A DNA stretch of 64,000 nucleotides from Tipula vernalis (Eukaryota; Arthropoda; Insecta; Diptera; Tipulidae): contig OY282558.1 in assembly GCA_958295665.1 (NCBI GenBank), forward strand, positions 351,459,034-351,523,033. The letters run 5' to 3'. A program made the translations under genes and the position numbers. The notes beneath the pieces are model-generated. The model was not told the origin of the DNA. It was given only the letters and a program-made list of their open reading frames with translations, and did no database searches. Each line of letters opens with the position of its first letter. Within the stretch, counting starts at the first letter, position 1. Positions 1 through 10,700 of the stretch are shown here, piece by piece.

Positions 1-715
1 AGACTCTGAGTCTAATCAACCAGGAGTAATCGATATATTGACAGAGGCGGATAATTTCTTTAAAATCTTACTCGATGAAAGAAGACGTACACTCAGATGG
101 GGTAATCCTACCAAACACCATCTTCGGTTTCCTAGAAGAACCCAGAAATAAATAAATCTAAAGCATTATTTCGACATAGAACACTAAACCAATTTAGACA
201 TCAAACTTAAACAGTTTTATAAAATCGAATTCGTTAAAGCAAACGGAAGCATTCTATCATCAGAAGAAGAACGTTATTCATTACAAGAACGATCTACCAA
301 GTATTCCTCATCTTTTAACCTTCAACGAGTGTTTATGTGCATGATTCTGTGCATCACTAAACTCAAGTCTAAGCCGAATAAAGCACAAACATTTCAAGTA
401 ATTACTTTAAATGCAGAAGAATTTACAAAAACATTCCATACAATTTAGAAATTCGAGCACCCAAAATTGTGCTCAGAAGAATTCACCACCATTACACGGA
501 AAGGAAGCATCAACAGATCCAGAATAGAGTTACATCCCAATTATCACCAAGCTAGATCGGCATTGTGGCAGTCCACCCTTCGTCAACGATAAAGGTCGAT
601 CGGTGGAGCCAGTGTAAGCAAAGTAGTCAGAAAGTATGTCGAATGCAGACATGGTAAACGTGCCACCAGTAACAGTCAAATTAGTGTGATTCACTTTAGA
701 AAAGAAGGACAACAA
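1..715 (+). pseudogene. possible BEL/Pao-type pol remnant
   Basis: Reading the plus strand from about position 28 gives a coding-like stretch with two stops in its first part (near 150 and 190) and more later. It includes a segment beginning LDIKLKQFYKIEFVKANGSI followed by an acidic SSEEE run. That arrangement resembles the linker in BEL/Pao Pol between protease and reverse transcriptase, where an aromatic-acidic FWEIE motif precedes a conserved EE. A later stretch (KVVRKYVECRHGK, near 620-660) is loosely like an integrase zinc-binding turn. No catalytic motif is visible. It lies just upstream of a copia element and may be an older element that copia inserted into, or divergent copia gag. 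This is inference from weak similarity. Confidence 0.22.
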
Positions 716-722
716 ACGTAAA

Positions 723-1483
723 ATGCATATATTTGTGTTTTTTGTGCCTGATTCCCAAAGCGGTCCATTTCGTTTTGAGAGCACATCTAATGAGCGAAGA
801 CTTCTTTGCAGCGCTCAAGAGTTTGTTGACATGAAGGACAATATCGATCAAAAGTTCTGGGAGCTAATAACTAATTCCAAGAAAGAATCAAAACAAAAAC
901 TACTAAACATTTCCATTCATTTTTCTCAATTTATTTCAAGCAATTCGATTTCCTGGCAGTTCATATCACCAAGTGCTTTTCATTTCGATAGTAAGTGGTC
1001 ATATTCAAAAGTTTTCGACAAATTTGAAGAAATGTAATAGAATCTCGTGACGAATTGCCATCACCAGAAGTACTCAAAATCAAAATCATGGAAGAATACG
1101 AAGCGAGGAAGAGCAATGTGCGAGCAGTAGTTCCCGATGCGATATTTGTAAAGAAATTTACGAAGAAACAGAAATTCCAAAGAGGAAATGATGATGAAAC
1201 AAAAACGCCGAAGAAAGAAAAATTCCCATTTAAGTGCAATGTATGTAATAAAGTGGGTCCCAAAGATGCTGATTACTGGCAAAGATCTAAGCAGAATAAT
1301 TCAATTTATAAGAAGAGAGAATTCGCGAAAAACGCCGAAGAAGTATCGTTGTATATTGCATCGGAATTTTCGAATGAATACTCCGCTCTCAAAGCTGAGA
1401 ACGAAAACATAAATCAACGATGGTGTCTTGATAGTGGATGTTCTATACATCTTTGTAAGGATGAAGAAAAGTTGAGAATATGA
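723..1483 (+). pseudogene. copia-type gag, zinc knuckle and protease start (broken)
   Basis: This is the 5' coding part of a Ty1/copia retrotransposon. The first frame (723-1037) ends at a stop. After a frame change, the typical copia gag segment ESRDELPSPEVLKIKIMEEY begins near 1041, followed by a basic stretch. A zinc knuckle then starts FKCNVCNKVGPKDADYW; its usual His and last Cys are replaced by Pro and Tyr, so it should not bind zinc normally. The segment ends with WCLDSGCSIHLC (about 1422-1455), the DSG active-site box of copia proteases. The frame stops at 1483, soon after the protease box. The family is clear and the copy is dead. It is followed by integrase and RNase H remnants of the same element. 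Confidence 0.82.
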
Positions 1484-1670
1484 CTGTTATTTCAAACGGG
1501 AAATTAAATCTTGCGAGGAACACATCTACGATAGTGAGTGCCAAAGGAACCGTAAAAACAAGTAGCGAACCAAAAGAAAAACGTAAGTTTAAACAACGCT
1601 CTCTGTGTACCAGATTTAAATCCTTTTCCAAAGAAGTCGAATCATGAAACGGAATTATTAGAAATAATTC

Positions 1671-1889
1671 ATGGATAGTGATGTATGCTTTCCTATGCGC
1701 ACTGAATCGAATGGGAAAGCGAGATACGTAGTTACCTTCATCGATGACTATTCTAGATGGTGCGAAATAAAATTCATCAAAACAAAAGATGAAGTTCCCA
1801 AAACATTCAAAGCGTTTAAGGGAAGCGCGGAGAATCAAACCGGTCATATCTCGCTGTTTCGACAAGAGCAGATATTTCACATGCTGTAA
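1671..1889 (+). pseudogene. copia-type integrase core fragment
   Basis: The translation carries RYVVTFIDDYSRWCEIKF, the conserved start of the rve integrase core in Ty1/copia elements; one of the paired Asp residues is catalytic. Only about 70 residues survive. The second Asp and the Glu of the D,D-E triad are missing because the frame ends and the sequence runs into RNase H about 30 bases later. An internal deletion has therefore removed the rest of integrase and all of reverse transcriptase. Between the protease box and this piece (1484-1670) lies coding-like but broken sequence in other frames. It belongs to the same element as the gag and RNase H pieces on either side. Confidence 0.8.
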
Positions 1890-1891
1890 GC

Positions 1892-2350
1892 ATGCGCGGA
1901 CAATTTAAAAATTGTTATAGAACGTCTCATTGGATAGCAGCTAAGCGCGTACTCCGATATTTAAAGGGGACAATGAGCTTCGCAATCTCATGCATACCAA
2001 ACACCGAATCACTAGGCGGTTTTGTTGATGAGGACTGGGGAAGTTCTACGATATACAGGCATTCGTATACAGGATGCGTATTCACCATGAGTAGTGGTCC
2101 AACATTTTGGGAATCAAAGAAGCAGCAAACTATAGCGTTATCGTCTACCGAAGCTGAATACATGGCACTCGCAGAAGCTACAAAAGTGGCCATTTATTTG
2201 AACAAATTTCTGACGGAGCTGGAACTTCACGATTTGACTAACGTCGAAGTTTTCAACGACTACATGGGAGAACAGAAACTCGCTAAAACCCTGTGTTCCA
2301 TTGGCGAACTAAACATATTGACATTCGTCATCATTTCGAGGAATATTTAG
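1892..2350 (+). pseudogene. copia-type RNase H domain
   Basis: This is the C-terminal RNase H region of a copia Pol. It opens with HWIAAKRVLRYLKGT, the usual junction after copia reverse transcriptase, and contains SSTEAEYMALAEATKVAIYL, whose acidic residues belong to the RNase H active site. A following stretch in another frame reads IDIRHHF near 2318-2340, matching the conserved copia C-terminus (KHIDVRHHF), so a frameshift occurs around 2300. The reverse transcriptase that should precede it is absent. The copy is plainly nonfunctional. Confidence 0.82.
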
Positions 2351-3050
2351 AAATACCGTTTGTAAGACATTTCATCTAATGGTTAGCTTTGGATCATTCT
2401 CACTTCAACATATTGACAATTTTATTAATAGAAAAGGGTACACAAACCAATATATACAAGCAAAATTAGCGCAGTTTATGGATCCTGCTTCTCTTTTTGG
2501 GAGCAGTGGATATGTTTGTAACTTCATAAAGAAGCCTAACAGACATTGCCGTGTATGGTTACCGCAAAGGCTTCAAGGCTATTATTTGTTGCACAGTCCT
2601 ACATAACAGGGGAAAAAATATAAACGATCTTTAGATAATCGAGGAGAATGCAGACAATCACGATTACCGGTTAGGTATTCAATAGAGAAGACGAGGACAG
2701 AGATTAACGGCTACAAATTCGAGGCCAACAAAAAATAGCTGAGAATGAAATACACATTTTTTACTCTTAGCCCTTCTAATATAAGCAACTTTAACTGTTT
2801 CTGAACCAAAAAAGTATACCACGAAAAGATGTACTATCAAAAACCTCGCTTATTGGATCCGAATACAGCCAATAATAAAATAAAGCGCATCGAAGGCCGT
2901 AGGGTTATCAGTGTGCGGACCCAAGGTATTTAAGTTCAGTTCATTTATCACAATAAATTTAAATTTTAAATTACCGTTTATTATGTGTTGACTACAATGC
3001 TAATTAGATTTTAAAAAGGAAAGGGGGGAAGATATTCCGAAGCCAAATTG
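2351..3050 (+). repeat. copia 3' tail and possible LTR-like segment
   Basis: This is short on coding signal. A segment near 2379-2606 continues the degraded copia end. From about 2860 the sequence looks like part of an LTR: TATTTAAG with TCAGTTC shortly after (2928-2945), then AATAAA a few bases on. A purine run, AAAAAGGAAAGGGGGGAAG, lies at about 3014-3032 and could be a polypurine tract. I could not match two LTR copies to each other, so the boundaries and family are unproven. Confidence 0.3.
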
Positions 3051-5045
3051 ATCGAGAGTTAATTTTAAAAGAGCGAGTTACCGCGCCAAAATTTGATTTA
3101 TTTTTGACTGTCACTATAAATTCTAAAACTTAAACATTTTAATTTTTTGATTTTCAAATGTAAAATTTTCCATGATCATTATTTGAAATCTGCAAATTCT
3201 GAGTATTCTTCCACCACAATTGGCATGTGCTAATGTGCGGGGCCTCCTTCAAATCCCATAACTCTGTATGGGTTATTTTAGTTTTTCAATAAAAGGCGCA
3301 ATTTTAAATCATAAAAATTGATATTGTAGTTAACGGCTAGTATTTGAAATTTTGCTCCCGATCTTGATTAAGAACCAAATCACGTATAGACTTACATAAT
3401 CCTATGATCGTTATAGGCATCGGTAGTAGTTGAATTTACTCTACTCTACTACACATAAACAGCTTAACTCATACAGAAATAACCTAATTGGTAACCACGC
3501 ATTTAATGTCGGTAATAAAAATAAAATCAGATTACGGATTTTGTTATTCGTGGTCAATAAAATAGTAAGCTGAGTTTGTACCTCTCTTTTAGCAACAGTA
3601 AATTTGTACATCATTTCACCTTTTCAATGCCTGAATAATTAGAATGTTATCCCTTTTTTTTCATTTTACTACGAATCTAAATGGAGGACTCTTACTAAAA
3701 ACGACATAAATTTAACGTACCACCTCATTCATCATATAGTATATAAAAAACTTCTACGTCCAGATTTTTATGATTTTTGAGATCTGCACAACAGCATAAA
3801 GAGTCAAACGCAATACTTTAAAGGAGTTTAGGAATACAGGATAGTTTTGCAAAGCCGTCCTCATGAATCAGATCTACCACGAATTAGCCTTTCCATATTG
3901 TTGAAACAATTCCTAACAACACGATTATGTTGACCATATAATGTCGTAATCGATGTTAAAGGAAGCCAGAGTTTCCTGAGCACATTTACTAATATAATTG
4001 AAGTAGCTCACACAAACCTTGAAATCGATATTAAAAAAAAACTGAGTGAATAAAATTGCAAATAATTAGTACACATTAGACTCATTACATCAAGGAAGAT
4101 GGGTATGGTGGGAAATAATGGGTTCAGATAAACAGAATAATCGAATTCCGACTTAGTTTTTCATTTTTTTTACCAAAATTCGTTCCAAGTATAAGAGACC
4201 TACTCACTGAATTTCCTTACTTACTGAATCCTATGGGCTAAGTACGGTACAAATTGTGCACAACATTCTAAAATTTTAAAATAAAAAGTAGCACTTTGGC
4301 TAACAAGATTAGTACCACTTTTAAAAATGAAGTCAAAATTAACGGTAGGTAATAAATCGTTAAGTTTCCCTCAATCGGCTTTACGGATATTAAAACGGTA
4401 TTATTGCAGAATCTACTTAAAGCTCTGGGCTTAACAAAATTTGACTTAAATAGGCGGATGACAGACGAAGCTGTTTCTCTTACAGCAAATGATTCTTGCT
4501 ATTATTAATCTGCAATAAAATAGATTTGAAAATATTGAGCACCAGAGTGTAGGCATAATTCTCAAATCTCTCTATATTCAAAATTTTTATCTTATCTACA
4601 GTCAGTAAGCAAATATAGTCAATATTTTGCGAGTAATTTAAAGCATTCGCAATTTTTGTTTAATATTTAATTCTGGCTATTGAAATTTTGCTGGACATCG
4701 AAACATTTCTTTTTCTTTTTGCTATTTCTGTTAATTTAAATTTAAGCTAAAATCTCATAAAGCTAAATATTTTCATTTATTTGCGTTTTGAATATAACAT
4801 AATTGGAATATTTATCCAATTCCATAACAGAATTGGAAGGTAAATCCGCCAAGACTTCGGATAGAAAATCAAAAACGTTAGCAAGGAGACGGCATAGGTG
4901 TCAATTTGACCGTGGCTGGTGTTGCATTGGAGCGTTGCATTTATGTGAATTATTTACTTAGAATAATGAGCGAAATTGGTATAAGTAGTAGCAATTGAAG
5001 AATGAATGGAAAAGCAACCAAACACGCGATAATGTAAGACTGCAC
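3051..5045. other. AT-rich stretch without recognisable genes
   Basis: I see no sustained coding frame, inverted repeat or tandem array here. The sequence is AT-rich with short homopolymer runs. Confidence 0.6.
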
Positions 5046-5049
5046 CAAC

Positions 5050-5765
5050 ATCATTTTTAAGAGACAATCCAAATATTATAGCGAGAAGAGCAGACAAAGA
5101 GGATACTACTGTTTTAACTTTACAATCGGATTATAAAGATAAAATGAATGATTTAGTAAGTGAGACATCCACGTATGTACTGACTCAAAGACAAGTCAAC
5201 ACCAATACAAACAAAAATAAATTCTATAGTAAACGAATGGGAACCAGTGATTACACCCCAGTGATTTCATAAATATATGGCTTCCCATAATTCATTCAAT
5301 TTCATTTACTGAATAGAACAATTGTAAGTTCCATAGCCGTTCCAGAACCTTGTTATCCTTACAAACAAATTATTGTATTCAAAATTCTGAAGATTTCAAA
5401 AATAAAATCAGTAATGTAACTATCCCAGTAAATTTTCTGTTAATCTCTTTAGATGTGTGACCTTTTTATTTACTAACGTCGACAATTCAGAATTTTCGTT
5501 TGAATATCAGTTTTAAACTCATTAGATTTTCAACCGTCATTTTACTATAGAAACGTTGATGATATAATCAGAGCCTTATACCAATAAATAAGATTGACGG
5601 TTTCTTAGGAGCTTTTAATCCAATAAATAATAGAATAAAATTCACTTTAGATAACACAATTTCTTTTTTGGACATTCTAACGTTGCCTAAACCAAGCGGC
5701 AAAAATTTCTTGTGATTGGTAGCATAAAAATACTTCTGGCAGATATTTAAATTTTAATTTTTGCC
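5050..5765 (+). pseudogene. decayed Penelope-like element fragment
   Basis: This fragment has no long open frame but aligns by eye to the Penelope-like element at 17.8-19.0 kb. Near 5055 it reads RDNPNIIARRADKEDTTVLT, matching RDNPDILVTQADKGNVTVLT of the other copy. Near 5260-5300 a PVIS-IYGFP stretch matches VISKFYGLP. Near 5505-5575 NSLDF...YYRNVDDI matches the reverse-transcriptase YFRYVDDI motif. Near 5620-5720 the nucleotide match continues (AATAGAATAAAATTCACTTTAGA). Large internal deletions removed much of the palm and fingers. Similarity stops near 5765, before the GIY-YIG region. It is an older or faster-decayed copy of the same group. Confidence 0.72.
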
Positions 5766-7945
5766 TTTCCAAACCTAACAATTTTAATTAATAATTAATA
5801 ATTCTATAAAGAGTTGTAACGTTTGTTGTAATTTACTAAATGGACCTAAAAGTTTCCTATATTAACTAATAGATGGTGCTGTTATGAGTTAGCATTAATA
5901 AATTTTAAAAATAGAATCTTTTAATGGAAACCATTTCCATTTTCAAGTCGATTCTGCATTTTGTGAAGAGTGGATAAATAAATAAAAAAAAATGTTAGCA
6001 AATCGTTGGATGAATGGTAATGAGTTAAAAGGAGATTATCATCAATACAGGAATCTTGTCAGCCTATAGATTAGATAGCGAAGTACCCGTGGGGCCATGA
6101 GTAACCCCAGTCTGCAAATACAATTTATTTAGTGGTAGATCAGTGCGACTTGAGCAGAACCCTAGCTAACTAAGATTGGATGCGAAAGTGAATAGCAAAT
6201 ATATTTCGTTGTTTTTGTGAAACTTAAAACCGTTATTCGTTATGGTACAAAATACATTAGTTGGAATGTTGTCAATTGATTATTTTCAATCTTCAATAAA
6301 AATTTAGTTTTCTGCTCAAACGCACATATTCTACATTAAATATTATTATTATTACAATTGATTGGAACTCATACTGATGTGATCGCGACCGCTTAAGCTA
6401 GACCAAACTGAATTATTACGTTCGTTTCTAGTAAAACATAGGTTTAAAAATTAATTGATAGGAAAGTCTTTTATTAAATGAACTGCCAGAATGAAAATAT
6501 GCTAATGACCAAATTTTGTGTTCAATTCGCTTAAGTAATTTATTTTATTGCTAAACATATAAATTATTCATATAGACATTTTTCCACATACCATATATCG
6601 TTTTTGTAATTACATGAATTTATTCTTATAGTGTATAATAAATATTACCGAAAGAGCAGCCCATTACCTAATGAATTTTTTTGTTTTACTTAAATTACAT
6701 ATCTTAAATGTATGTACATATTTCATGGTCCCGCACCACCCACTCAAATCTTCATATAGTATATATTGCAGACTATTAAAAACATTTGAAATGAAATTTA
6801 CGATGCTACAAATTTATTTCTCTAAATCTAACATTTATATTATGTGTAACCAACCCCTTCGACCTTACATATTAATTTATACTACAGTCCATTTCACTTC
6901 TACCATCTTATTATAATCAGCAATTTAGCTTAAATAAAAAATACTACTAAAGTGTACGAAAGAGTTCCTTATCAGACAAAAACAAAACTATTTATAAAGA
7001 TTAAATCAACAACAAAAATTATTAAATATTATTAGAGCTAAACAAAATCAGTTGGGTGGTGCTGGTGGTGGTAACAAAAATACAAAATAAAATAAAGAAA
7101 ATGTTAACAAGAAATACTAAAATCTAAAAACAACTTCTTTATGAATATAGCACTATATGGTACAATGGAAATATGTACATATATGGATTGTGTATCAAGA
7201 ATAAGTTTTTTGGAAGAAGAGGAAATAAAAATTGTCTTTGTTAAATCTGACATAATAATGTGCTTATATTGATATGTAGAATGTAGCTTAGGGGTTTTCA
7301 AACAAAGGAAAAAACAACAAGCAAAAAAAAAAAAAACTTAAAACGTTATACCCGATAATCATATAACCAAATCATATTCTCAGCGTGTATGTATGTACAA
7401 TGTACAGCAGCCATTATATTTACTAATTTTGTGCAAAATCTAACCAAAGGTATTGTACCAATGTTTAAACGGCCAATTTAATTTTGCCCAAACATAACTA
7501 GAAAATTCATGAAACCCGGGTGGTGGGACCAGAGGGTTGAGGAAAAGGAGTAGGCGTTACATATTAAAGGTATTTTGTTAAAATGTAGATAATATATGGG
7601 CGATTTACACACAGTTTAGCATGGTAGTTACATAGCACATAAGTAAAAACAAATTTAAGGGTTTTTGGTTAAATTTGAATTGGATACGAATTACATATTC
7701 CAGAAATTTGAATTTGTGCGGCACGAAACATTCAGAAAAAATCCATGCTTGTGAAGTTTTTCCGAAAAGGTTCCGAAAATAATATTCTCTATCAATGTGT
7801 TGGTTTGTCATTCAAAAACTTTTTGATTGTTGAACGTAAAAATTAAATATTTCCTAATTACTGGAAAGTTCTAAAATTATCAGCCTAATACAGATTCTAA
7901 ATTGGAGTAGGCCATTGCTAATAATTCTGGCTATTTAAAAAAACG
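5766..7945. other. AT-rich stretch without recognisable genes
   Basis: No coding sequence can be supported. A short segment near 6885-6900 (CAGTCCATTTCACTTCTA) resembles the start of the Tc1-like fragment at 24.58 kb and may be a stray transposon end. Short open frames near 6670 and 7600 have no recognisable motif. Confidence 0.5.
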
Positions 7946-7949
7946 GAAT

Positions 7950-8108
7950 GATATCAAAGGGCCGAATGTCGAAGTGTCGAATGTCGAAGCGCCGAATTTC
8001 AAAGGGCCGAATGTGTCAAAGGGCCGAATGTCTAAGGGCCGAAAGTCGAAGGGCCGAACGTCGAAGGGCCGAATGGGTCGAATGGCCAAATGGGTCGAAG
8101 GGCCAAAT
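7950..8108 (+). repeat. 15-bp minisatellite, GGGCCGAATGTCGAA type
   Basis: About ten imperfect tandem copies of a unit close to AAGGGCCGAATGTCG run from 7957 to about 8107. Variants include GTGTCGAAT, GCGCCGAAT, TGGGTCG and a final GGCCAAAT. The array is much more GC-rich than its surroundings. It is open as a frame (rich in Arg and Ser) only because the unit length is a multiple of three, so I do not read it as a gene. Confidence 0.85.
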
Positions 8109-8965
8109 TTTTATTTATTTTTGTTTTGTTTTTAGAAATATAATTTTTTAAATTTGCTATTTTAAGGAATATTTTGTAAATTTTTTTCTCAAATATAAAT
8201 TAATTTCCTTGGAAATTCGACCCTTCGTACCCATTCCAAAAAAATAGTTTGGGGCGATCATACTTGAAATTGCGATTGAATAGCAAGTCGTTGTTGAACG
8301 TTGTATATAGAACATATTTTGCTTTCCTAAACTGTGATAATCTCTGTGACGCGAATGCGAATTCCATTTCAAAGCAACTGTGGCACGCAGTAATGAAAAA
8401 TATGTCACGATCTGTGCATAGAGGTAATAAGTTACCCCAGACTAACAAAGAACGCAATTGAAATCGGTTAGTTATAAACTATACAGGAAATACGAATTCA
8501 TGAAAGAAAATCATAATTATATTACTTTTAGGTCAGGGTTATCTTTATTTCAAACCGTTTGGGCCAGATAAAACCAAAATCATTATGGGAAACCTTGTTC
8601 TGTTTGTATCTTTTCGTTTACGTGCGTTTCACCATTCACACCCTTTCAACAAAAACTTGACTTCAAAATTTATGAACTTAGCTTGAAAAAAGATGTTATA
8701 TTTATAACGGTACTTTTACCGTTCAAAATTCACCGACAAATGTGTTTGATAGATCTACATCGTAGTTTGTGTTTGAACCTATAGAGGAATTATTCGTCAT
8801 TACTGCAAGGAGTGTAACTATTTTATTTTGTGTAAGTGTACACTTTTTGTAAAAGGTTAATTTGTGATTTAGTTTCTGCATACCGTTTATTACCGTTCCC
8901 TACAAGTATTTTTATCGACTTGGAGTTATGTGAGTATTACACAATATTGTTTGAAGTAACTTTCA
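8109..8965. other. unassigned AT-rich stretch
   Basis: Overlapping short frames lie on both strands at 8157-8461, without a recognisable domain. The part after about 8700 may be the 5' non-coding end of the piggyBac that follows. I could not identify its terminal repeat. Confidence 0.4.
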
Positions 8966-8969
8966 TTTT

Positions 8970-10190
8970 AGATGTTTGCCAATTTATCTTTTTTGTTAGA
9001 TAATGACAAAACGACAGAGCAGTCAAGAACTAAAAATTTGTTCGATGAGATATCCGTTTCGTCGGATAATTTACTAATAATTAATTCTTGTGATGTTTCA
9101 CAAGAATATAACCATATTAATATGGTGATTTTTCGGATTTAGATGATAATCATGAATATATTCCGGATATTCGTGACCGTATGCGCAACGAAGATTTGCA
9201 GGAATAACAAGAATGTTCATCCAATTCTCGAAGATGGAGCGTCCAACCACCGAGCATAATTTCCGGCAGTACATCCCTTCCAAACCAGGAAAGTATGGAA
9301 TCAAAATATTTTGGGTCCTCGATGCGAAAAACTCCTATCCATTGAATGGAGACATTTATATTGGTTGTCAACCTGGAGGGAAGAACGCAAAAGACTACGC
9401 ATTCAACCTAGTGAACAGACTAGCTCGTCCTTACGTCAACAGAGGACGTACTATAACAATGGACAACTTTTTTAAAAGTTGTGCTCTTGTCGAAGATATG
9501 ATTCGTCAAAAAACAACAATCATAGGAACCATTCGAAGTAATAAACCTGATTTACCAGTCGAACTGGCAGCACATAAGGCACAAGACAAAAAAAAATGTA
9601 TATCAAAAATCGAGAAGTTGGTTCATCATGCTTTTGTTTTGATGGCAATCTCACTTTAGTGAGTTACATACCAAAACCAAATAAAAATGTGCTATTATTA
9701 TCGACTCTTCATAATAACGATGACATCGATGAAGCTTGCGGCAAGCCGAATATAATTTTAGACTACAATTCCAGTAAGAGAGGAGTAGATACTATGGATA
9801 AGTTGGCCAAGACTTATACATGTAAACGAATCACTCATAGATGGCCAATGGTGTTAGTTTTTAACATGATAGATGATACAAAAAAAAAATCAACACCCAT
9901 AAACTTTTTCTGGAGATCCTTACAAAACAGCTTGTTGATCAACATATTCGAAAACGGCTATCAAATCCAAACGCATTGAAAAAAAACCGTAAAAATTGCG
10001 ATGCAGTTGATAGGTTATAACGTTGATATTCTAAGATAGCAACCAAATGCTACACTTAGTTCGCGCATTACCAAAAATCGGTCTCGTCATTGTAACTTCT
10101 GCGATTGGTCTGCTGACGTAAAATCAAATTTTAGTTGCCACATGCAAGCGTCATCATAAAATAGTTTGCAATGCTTGCTGTGCCATATAA
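8970..10190 (+). pseudogene. piggyBac transposase, C-terminal half
   Basis: piggyBac transposases cut and paste DNA at TTAA. The first part (about 9000-9210) is an acidic N-terminal-like remnant. From about 9260 the frame carries FRQYIPSKPGKYGIKIFW, the signature after the first catalytic Asp, then LDAKNSYPLN and TITMDNFFKS, which holds the second catalytic Asp. A frameshift near 9600 moves to the next frame, which has LTLVSYIPKPNKNVLLLST, IILDYNSSKRGVDTMDKL and RWPMVL, all typical of the family; VDTMDKL holds the third Asp. Past the stop, Cys pairs (HCNFC near 10097 and CLLC near 10170) fit the C-terminal cysteine-rich domain. The first catalytic Asp region is lost, so the copy is inactive. 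Confidence 0.88.
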
Positions 10191-10329
10191 ATCCAAGACG
10201 TAGAAGTTATCGCCAGCTGTGAATCTTGATAACGACTTTGATTAAATATTGTTCGTTTTTTAAATAATTTACATTTATTATAACATGAAACGTGAATTAA
10301 ATTATATTTTCAATGTATGTATTCCAATG

Positions 10330-10700
10330 AATTAAAATTAAAATTTCTACGCTATTCTAACTAGAAAAATCATGAGCTTTCTAGAACTTTGGTTTGTGTA
10401 TATAAAAAAGCGAACGAAGTCGAATTGGATCAGTAATAATTGGTAAGCGATAGTATAAAGATTAAAAAGGAATTAAAAAGTGATTTAAAAAGTGTTTTTG
10501 TGCGAAATAAAAAGTCAAAGTGATCAGTAAAATTTGACAATAATTTATATACTTAAAGTGATTTTGTGAATTTTGATTGATAAACTGTGTTGTAATAAAT
10601 TTTGTGAAATAAATAAATTCGTTGGAGATAAATTAAATTGATTTTGTATTATTAACAATCCAGTGATACGAACCTTGAGTCACAAGGCAAAAACGTAACA
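10330..10700 (+). repeat. 5' LTR of a gypsy-like retrotransposon
   Basis: The 3' end is sharp: CAAGGCAAAAACGTAACA ends at 10700, directly before the primer-binding region and gag. The reverse complement of most of this stretch recurs at 39839-40195, with matching blocks such as TATATAAAAA.GCGAACGAAG, TCGAATTGGAT and CAAGGCAAAAACGTAACA. A repeated unit adjoining gag is an LTR. The 5' boundary is uncertain; similarity fades around 10330-10345. The downstream LTR of this element was not found. Confidence 0.82.
10399..10434 (+). promoter_or_regulatory. LTR promoter: TATA box and TCAGT initiator
   Basis: TATATAAAAAAG (10399-10410) is followed about 30 bp later by TCAGT (10430-10434), the arthropod initiator pentamer. 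The spacing is right for RNA polymerase II start selection. The solo LTR at 39.84 kb keeps the TATA box and CGAACGAAGTCGAATTGGAT but reads ATTAGTATT in place of the initiator. Confidence 0.6.

Noticed and set aside
1443..1880. 145-residue minus-strand open frame
   Set aside because: Antisense shadow of the copia integrase region.
7948..8151. 67-residue open frame rich in Arg and Ser
   Set aside because: It is the minisatellite read through; the unit length keeps the frame open.
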